DNA from: JALEFZ01 sp039817415
GTDB lineage: Bacteria > Bacteroidota > Bacteroidia > J057
DNA: 64,000 nucleotides
Direction: 5' to 3'
NCBI GenBank assembly: GCA_039817415.1
Contig: JBCBVV010000016.1
Coordinates: 1-64,000 of the forward strand
Position 1 is the first letter of the stretch; each line of letters starts with the position of its first letter. A program made the position numbers and the translations under genes. This document shows positions 59,217 through 64,000 of the stretch, in pieces. Under the pieces are notes generated by a model. That model was not told the origin of the DNA and ran no database searches. It saw only the letters and a list, made by a program, of their open reading frames with translations.

Positions 59217-61652
59217 ATGATTGACGGAGATTCTATGCTGATCAGAAGGGTAGGTAGTTGGATTGTCATGATGTGTATGTGCCTAGTGTCATATACGCAA
59301 AAAACGCTTATTGTCCGAGATATAGAGGACAACGAGTCAGTTGATTCAGTATATGTTGTTCTTCAATTAGGCGAAGGGACTACTCGTAATCTGGGCTATA
59401 CCAACATCGAGGGTGTTATTTCCATTGAATTAGAAGAATCTGAATCCATATTGGGTTTTTCTCACCCAGATTATGCACAACATCAGTTGCCTTGGGAGGA
59501 AATCAGTGCAGATACCCAAATCGTATACCTCTCCAGCCTTTCCTATGAAATGGAAAACGTGGTGTTCACAGCTTCCAAATTCAAATCCCATAAGAATAAA
59601 GTTGGCCAACAAGTATTTGTTATCCAAGAAGAAGAAATTCAATTAAGCAATCCTCAAAACTCAGCCGATCTACTGGCCAATAGCGGAGGAGTTTTTATCC
59701 AGAAATCTCAATTAGGCGGAGGTAGTCCTAATCTTCGGGGATTTGAAGCCAATAAGGTATTGTTGGTGGTGGATGGAGTTCGAATGAACAATGCCATTTA
59801 TCGATCTGGGCATTTACAGAATGTATTGAGTATTGATCCTGAAATGATATCTAGATCAGAAGTTCTTTTTGGGCCTGGTTCGGTCATGTATGGATCAGAT
59901 GCTTTAGGAGGTGTAATTCATTTTTATACCAAAAAGCCTACTATTTCGCCAGATGGAAGGACCAAAGTCAGGGTGGGAAATACATTTCGACTAGGGTCTG
60001 CTTCACAAGAAAAATACCTACACAGCGAGGTCGAAATAGGAAAAAAGAATTGGGCTTCTATCACTAGTTTTTCCTTTCATGATTTTGGAGACCTTAGAGT
60101 AGGAAGTAATAGGTCTAAGGCCTTTGAGGAGGTAGGCAGGAGAAACTTTTATGTATCTAGGGAGAATGGCTCAGATATAATTGTGGAAAATCCTGACCCA
60201 GATCTACAAATGCAAACTGGTTACCAACAATATGATTTCCTTCAGAAATTCCTTTGGGTTCCATCTAATTTCACCTCTCACACCCTAAATCTACAGTACT
60301 CGACCACGAATGATGTCCCTCGATTTGATCGTTTGACAACTTTGGTTGATGGTCTACCTCGATATGCAGAATGGAGTTATGGTCCCCAACTGAGGATGTT
60401 GGGTTCTTATCATTTGTATCACACCAAGTCTCAAAAAATATGGGATGAGGTGAAATTGGTTGCATCTTTTCAGCGCATTCAGGAAAGTAGAAACAGTAGA
60501 CTATTCCAATCAGACTTGCTCAACAAGCGAATTGAAGATGTATACGTCGGAAGCCTCAACCTAGATATTTTGAAAAAATGGCGTGGAGGAACGCTATTGT
60601 ATGGAGCTGAGGCATCTTTCAACCAGGTAAATTCGGCCGCGACTCAAAAGAACATAACTTCTTTTGAACAAAGCCCTCTGGATACACGATACCCAGATGG
60701 TGGGTCATTCCTGAAGAATTTAGCTTTATACTCTACTTGGCAAAAAGATCTTTCTAAAAAACATAGTGTTAAATCTGGACTTAGATGGACAGCAGTAAGC
60801 TTATTATCAAGGTTTGAGGATACTACCTTTTTTCAATTTCCTTTTGATGAAATCCATCAAAAAAACCTAGCCTTTAGTGGTTCCTTTGAATGGATTTTTC
60901 ATGTCAATAAAAAGCTTGATCTCATTTACACCAGTGGAACGGGATTTAGAGCCCCTAACCTAGATGATGTAGCCAAGGTATTTGACTCTCAACCTGGAAA
61001 TGTCATCTTCCCGAATCCTAATTTAAGACCAGAGTTTACTTACAATTCTGATTATTCTATCAGATTGAAGCCTAACAAAAATCTTCAACTGGAAATAACA
61101 CACTTTCAAACACTTTACGATGACGCCATAGTCGTCAGAAATCAAGGGTATGACTCCGTGATATATGAAGGAGTCTTAAGTCAGGTTCAGACCAATGTCA
61201 ATGCACAAAATGCCTACTTAATTGGGTTTAATGGAGGCATAAGATGGTCAATTATAGACTGGACCCTTGGTGGTAACCTCAATTGGACCTATGGAAATGT
61301 TATCGAGGATGACGATTCGGTAAGCCCCCTTAATCATATTCCACCTCTTTACGGAAAAGCCTTTGTCAATTGGAAGAAAAGCCGTTTTGATCTCAGACTT
61401 GAAAGTTTATTTCAAGGTTGGAAACGTTTAGATAGGTTTAGTCAACGAGATTTTAACAACATTGAATTTGCAACAGCTGAAGGCTGGCCAGCCTGGATCG
61501 TATTCAATGTCAAAAGCCATGTCCAGCTTAGTAAGAAAGTTGCTATAGATTTGGGCGTAGAAAATATATTTGATACCCATTACAGAACATTCTCTTCTAG
61601 GATTTCCGCACCAGGTAGGAATGTCTACGCCAGTTTAAGGTTAAATTTTTAA
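59217..61652 (+). CDS. TonB-dependent receptor
   Basis: This 811-residue outer-membrane receptor lacks a recognisable CarboxypepD_reg domain of full length but has an N-terminal beta domain of about 90 residues. Its plug domain contains NSADLLANSGGVFIQKSQ and LRGFEANKVLLVVDGVRMNN near 140-190, followed by GSVMYGSDALGG and a barrel ending NVYASLRLNF. The pattern is close to vitamin- or siderophore-type receptors (BtuB/heme class) rather than SusC. The frame also has an ATG at 59235, preceded by GGAG; a TTG at 59193 is less likely. The cargo is unknown. Confidence 0.9.
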   Translation: MIDGDSMLIRRVGSWIVMMCMCLVSYTQKTLIVRDIEDNESVDSVYVVLQLGEGTTRNLGYTNIEGVISIELEESESILGFSHPDYAQHQLPWEEISADTQIVYLSSLSYEMENVVFTASKFKSHKNKVGQQVFVIQEEEIQLSNPQNSADLLANSGGVFIQKSQLGGGSPNLRGFEANKVLLVVDGVRMNNAIYRSGHLQNVLSIDPEMISRSEVLFGPGSVMYGSDALGGVIHFYTKKPTISPDGRTKVRVGNTFRLGSASQEKYLHSEVEIGKKNWASITSFSFHDFGDLRVGSNRSKAFEEVGRRNFYVSRENGSDIIVENPDPDLQMQTGYQQYDFLQKFLWVPSNFTSHTLNLQYSTTNDVPRFDRLTTLVDGLPRYAEWSYGPQLRMLGSYHLYHTKSQKIWDEVKLVASFQRIQESRNSRLFQSDLLNKRIEDVYVGSLNLDILKKWRGGTLLYGAEASFNQVNSAATQKNITSFEQSPLDTRYPDGGSFLKNLALYSTWQKDLSKKHSVKSGLRWTAVSLLSRFEDTTFFQFPFDEIHQKNLAFSGSFEWIFHVNKKLDLIYTSGTGFRAPNLDDVAKVFDSQPGNVIFPNPNLRPEFTYNSDYSIRLKPNKNLQLEITHFQTLYDDAIVVRNQGYDSVIYEGVLSQVQTNVNAQNAYLIGFNGGIRWSIIDWTLGGNLNWTYGNVIEDDDSVSPLNHIPPLYGKAFVNWKKSRFDLRLESLFQGWKRLDRFSQRDFNNIEFATAEGWPAWIVFNVKSHVQLSKKVAIDLGVENIFDTHYRTFSSRISAPGRNVYASLRLNF

Positions 61653-61717
61653 CCAACTTATTATCCAACTTTTCTCTAATAGGGAGTTTTGCTAGCTTAT
61701 ACCAAAATTCAAGACAC

Positions 61718-62674
61718 ATGCGCATTTCCCTTTCGTTGCTTATGCTCGTTCTGTTTTGTTTTTCCTGTTTGCAGGAAAATAAAAAAGAGCAAGTTGAGCA
61801 AAATATTGTTTCCGAACCTGATAAGAAGATCCCTGCGGAGCCTGAGTTTGATATTCAAGGACATAGAGGAGCGAGAGGATATTATCCAGAGAATACGATA
61901 AACGGATTTCTATTAGCAATGGAAATGGGAGTTACTACCCTTGAAATGGATGCGGTTATTGCTGGGGATGGAGAGGTCATGGTATCTCATGAACCATGGA
62001 TCAGTGCAACTTTTTGCCAAGAACCCAATGAGAATCCTATTTCGGAGGAGGATGAAAAGAGATTGAATATTTACAAAATGAGTTTTGACGAAGTCATGGC
62101 ATATGATTGTGGTCGAAAAGCACATCCACGCTTTCCCAAGCAGCAAAAAGAATTCGTAGGCAAGCCTCGCCTAGCAGATGTCATCACGAAAGTGCAGGAA
62201 CAAATAGAAGAAGGAAGAGCAAAGCCCGTGTGGTATAATATTGAAACAAAATCTTCTCCCGAAGGCGATAACATCTACCACCCAGAGCCAAAAGAATTCG
62301 TTAGGAAATTAATGGAAGTCATTCAGGCTGGGGGCATTGAAGATTTTACGGTCATACAATCCTTTGATATCAGGACATTGCAGGAAGTGCATAAGACCTA
62401 TCCTAACATGAAAACTGCGCTATTGATTGGAGAAATGGAATTCCCTCTTTCTCATCAATTAACCCAACTGGGATTTATGCCTGAGATTTATAGCCCAAAT
62501 CATGAATTATTGAATGAGGAATTGGTCAGTGAACTTCATAATATGGGGTTGAAAGTCATCCCATGGACCGTCAATGATCCAAAGAGAATCAAAGAATTAA
62601 TAGACATGGGGGTAGATGGCATCATTTCTGACTATCCGGACCTTGTGTATAAAGCAAAAAATCAATCAACATAA
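61718..62674 (+). CDS. glycerophosphodiester phosphodiesterase lipoprotein
   Basis: GDPD enzymes split glycerophosphodiesters to glycerol-3-phosphate and an alcohol. The 318-residue product has a lipoprotein signal with Cys17 (FSC lipobox). The TIM-barrel catalytic residues are all present: HRGARG with His49 and Arg50, PENT with Glu58, Glu76 and Asp78 in LEMDAV, and His91 in SHEPW. WYNIETKSS and VIQSFDIRTL are further conserved blocks, and a final PWTVNDPKRIKELIDMGVDGIISDYPD is typical. It probably acts outside the inner membrane in phospholipid recycling. Confidence 0.93.
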   Translation: MRISLSLLMLVLFCFSCLQENKKEQVEQNIVSEPDKKIPAEPEFDIQGHRGARGYYPENTINGFLLAMEMGVTTLEMDAVIAGDGEVMVSHEPWISATFCQEPNENPISEEDEKRLNIYKMSFDEVMAYDCGRKAHPRFPKQQKEFVGKPRLADVITKVQEQIEEGRAKPVWYNIETKSSPEGDNIYHPEPKEFVRKLMEVIQAGGIEDFTVIQSFDIRTLQEVHKTYPNMKTALLIGEMEFPLSHQLTQLGFMPEIYSPNHELLNEELVSELHNMGLKVIPWTVNDPKRIKELIDMGVDGIISDYPDLVYKAKNQST

Positions 62675-62698
62675 GGTCAGACCATCGCGAGTGAGTCT

Positions 62699-64000
62699 AT
62701 GAAAACTAATCCTCCTTTATACGGAAGGTTTCCCTTCCCTGGCATCGAAGAGTATGTCAGGAGAATGAAATTAATGGCGGATACATTTTTTTCGCCCTAT
62801 CATTTTAATTCCTATTTGATCACATATGGGAAAGGGAGTTTCTATGGATTAGACTACAAAGAGCTGGAAGAGAAATTTGAGCACCATAAGGAAGGCCTTA
62901 GGACAATCAGTTCCTCCTGTTCTGATAGTCAACAGAGAAGCGTTAACATCAACATCAGGTTTAACAAAAACTCTCAGGAGGGTGAAGGTCAATTTGTCAT
63001 CGTAGCGGCTTTTGAATTTGAGAGAAAGCAAATCCGTGACATGATTGCCGGGGAATGGACCCCCCCAACAGAAGAAGAATTAGTCTTATTTGAAGCAGAA
63101 AAGGCTAGGGCTGAAGTTGATGAGGTAGAGCCAGAACCAGAAGAGGAAGAGCTTCTAGAAGAAGTTGAACCTATCCAGGAAGAAATTCCTTTAGGGGATG
63201 CCATGGTTCCCGGAGCGGGAAAGAAAATGGTCAATATTACAGATTCCTTCCACTTTGATGAAAGCCTCTCCTTTGAATCTTTAAAATATATCCTTCAGAG
63301 CCTGAGTGCAGAGTATTTGAACAGAGGAGATTTCTCTATCAGAATGATCACAACTGATGGAGAATTATACTACAACATTGGGTATAGTGGGCTCGAAAAA
63401 ATCTTTCAAAAAAGAAGACAACTCCTTCTAAAACTACTGTTGGATGGAATGTCCTCAACGGGCGAGAAAATTCAGCTTTCCTTGTCATTTGGCCCTTCTG
63501 CAAGGTTTTATAATGCAGAGATTGAGATTTTTTCCTCCAAGGCAAATGAGATTCGCAGAAAGATTCGCGAGTTTCTGGAAGAATCAGTTGAAGTATCTGG
63601 ACCGGGAGCCAAAATGGTTCACGAAATGTTCGTGTTTGATGAGCCTACCTTTGACCTTTCCAAGGTTATTGATATTTGCCAGTCTGTGTCTGATCGATAT
63701 TTGGAAGGTGAAAAAATAACGGCTTTTCTATCCACCGTTTCAGGAGCCACTTTCCCTTCCTTAAATATGGACCAATTGGCCCAAAAGTATGAGGAGCATC
63801 ACAACGACCAGAACTTTCTTCTGTTTAGTGCCAATCAAAGCTTAAGTGGTTATACATTCAGTCTGATGTTTCAGTTTCGGTCCAGAAGCTATGAGCCTTA
63901 TGGAAGCTTGAGCATGATGTGGGGCAACAACAAACTTCATCAGGAGATCAAAGGGGATATTTGGAAGAATCTGGCCCTTGAAATGTACAAAGGCCCCCGA
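62699..64000 (+). CDS. protein with a threefold repeated module, cut by the right edge
   Basis: An open frame of 434 codons runs from the ATG at 62699 to the window end with no stop. No signal peptide is seen. The product contains three copies of a module of about 100-130 residues (about 15-115, 170-285 and 295-434). Each starts with a helix ending near a Y-L or F-x-x-Y stretch, followed by a strand, a helix with basic and acidic residues (LEEKFEHHKE, LEKIFQKRRQ, LAQKYEEHHN) and a closing strand and helix (RKQIRDMIAGEW, ANEIRRKIREFL, HQEIKGDIW). A linker of about 45 acidic residues separates copies one and two. I do not recognise the fold. Confidence 0.75.
   Translation, partial: MKTNPPLYGRFPFPGIEEYVRRMKLMADTFFSPYHFNSYLITYGKGSFYGLDYKELEEKFEHHKEGLRTISSSCSDSQQRSVNINIRFNKNSQEGEGQFVIVAAFEFERKQIRDMIAGEWTPPTEEELVLFEAEKARAEVDEVEPEPEEEELLEEVEPIQEEIPLGDAMVPGAGKKMVNITDSFHFDESLSFESLKYILQSLSAEYLNRGDFSIRMITTDGELYYNIGYSGLEKIFQKRRQLLLKLLLDGMSSTGEKIQLSLSFGPSARFYNAEIEIFSSKANEIRRKIREFLEESVEVSGPGAKMVHEMFVFDEPTFDLSKVIDICQSVSDRYLEGEKITAFLSTVSGATFPSLNMDQLAQKYEEHHNDQNFLLFSANQSLSGYTFSLMFQFRSRSYEPYGSLSMMWGNNKLHQEIKGDIWKNLALEMYKGPR

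Noticed and set aside
1..64000. tRNA, rRNA, CRISPR arrays, insertion sequences or prophage genes
   Set aside because: Intergenic gaps were read through; no cloverleaf-like sequence, repeat-spacer pattern, transposase or phage gene was found. Small RNAs cannot be excluded by eye.

Overview
The window reads as chromosomal DNA of a free-living Gram-negative member of the Bacteroidota, probably a Cytophagales-type marine or soil bacterium. Supporting features are two TonB-dependent receptors, lipoproteins with short lipoboxes, the Bacteroidota families DUF4175, DUF4286 and DUF4397, a short acyl-CoA reductase beside a dicluster ferredoxin, TAnnTTTG promoter elements, weak Shine-Dalgarno sites and a GC content of about 40 percent judged by eye. 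There is no phage, insertion sequence, CRISPR array, rRNA or recognisable tRNA. Nearly all of the DNA is coding.

The most important landmark is a 1.34 kb gene-free stretch at 35998-37338. It carries two exact TTATCCACA DnaA boxes, two exact TTATTCACA boxes on the other strand, several one-mismatch boxes, an AT-rich block and a 13-bp direct repeat. I read it as the chromosomal origin, oriC. Two palindromic parS (ParB-binding) sites lie 6.6-7 kb away, in the promoter of mnmG (gidA), a classic origin-proximal gene. Spot counts of G against C also change sign across 36 kb. dnaA, parA and parB themselves are not in the window.

Layout. 0-5 kb (minus): a TPR anti-sigma-like membrane protein, an ECF sigma factor, a secreted caspase-fold peptidase and a LuxC-type acyl-CoA reductase. 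5-9.6 kb (plus): ferredoxin, gatB, frr, a DUF368 polyprenyl-phosphate transporter and a short-chain dehydrogenase. 9.6-18 kb: two exported proteins of unknown function, an M16 peptidase, the sbcD-sbcC repair nuclease, a solitary HsdR_N-type nuclease and a small membrane protein. 18-27.5 kb: DUF4286, a secreted M48 peptidase overlapping a membrane spermidine-synthase-like protein, miaE, an enoyl-CoA hydratase, yicC, a metallo-beta-lactamase-fold protein, mqnD and a methyltransferase.

27.7-36 kb is a run of minus-strand genes pointing away from the origin: thiL, xth, DUF4175, an RsbW-like ATPase, ybeY and mnmG. Right of the origin come a lysine-ketoglutarate reductase with an upstream DUF481 protein, two small membrane proteins, an amino-acid:cation symporter with an unusual exported N-terminal domain, a TonB receptor divergent from a MarR-type regulator, an ankyrin protein, a hybrid histidine kinase and a GNAT acetyltransferase. 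From 51 kb to the end all genes are on the plus strand: a large BNR/sortilin-type protein, a TPR lipoprotein, a tight cluster (DUF4397 protein, outer-membrane barrel, monotopic sugar transferase, M6-like metalloprotease), a second TonB receptor, a glycerophosphodiester phosphodiesterase lipoprotein, and a final gene cut by the window edge whose product contains a threefold repeated module I do not recognise.

No complete novel defence or biosynthetic system is evident. The best candidates for new biology are the oriC/parS region, the triplicated-module protein at the right edge, the M48/spermidine-synthase-like pair, the extended AGCS symporter and the nested stem-loop behind mnmG.
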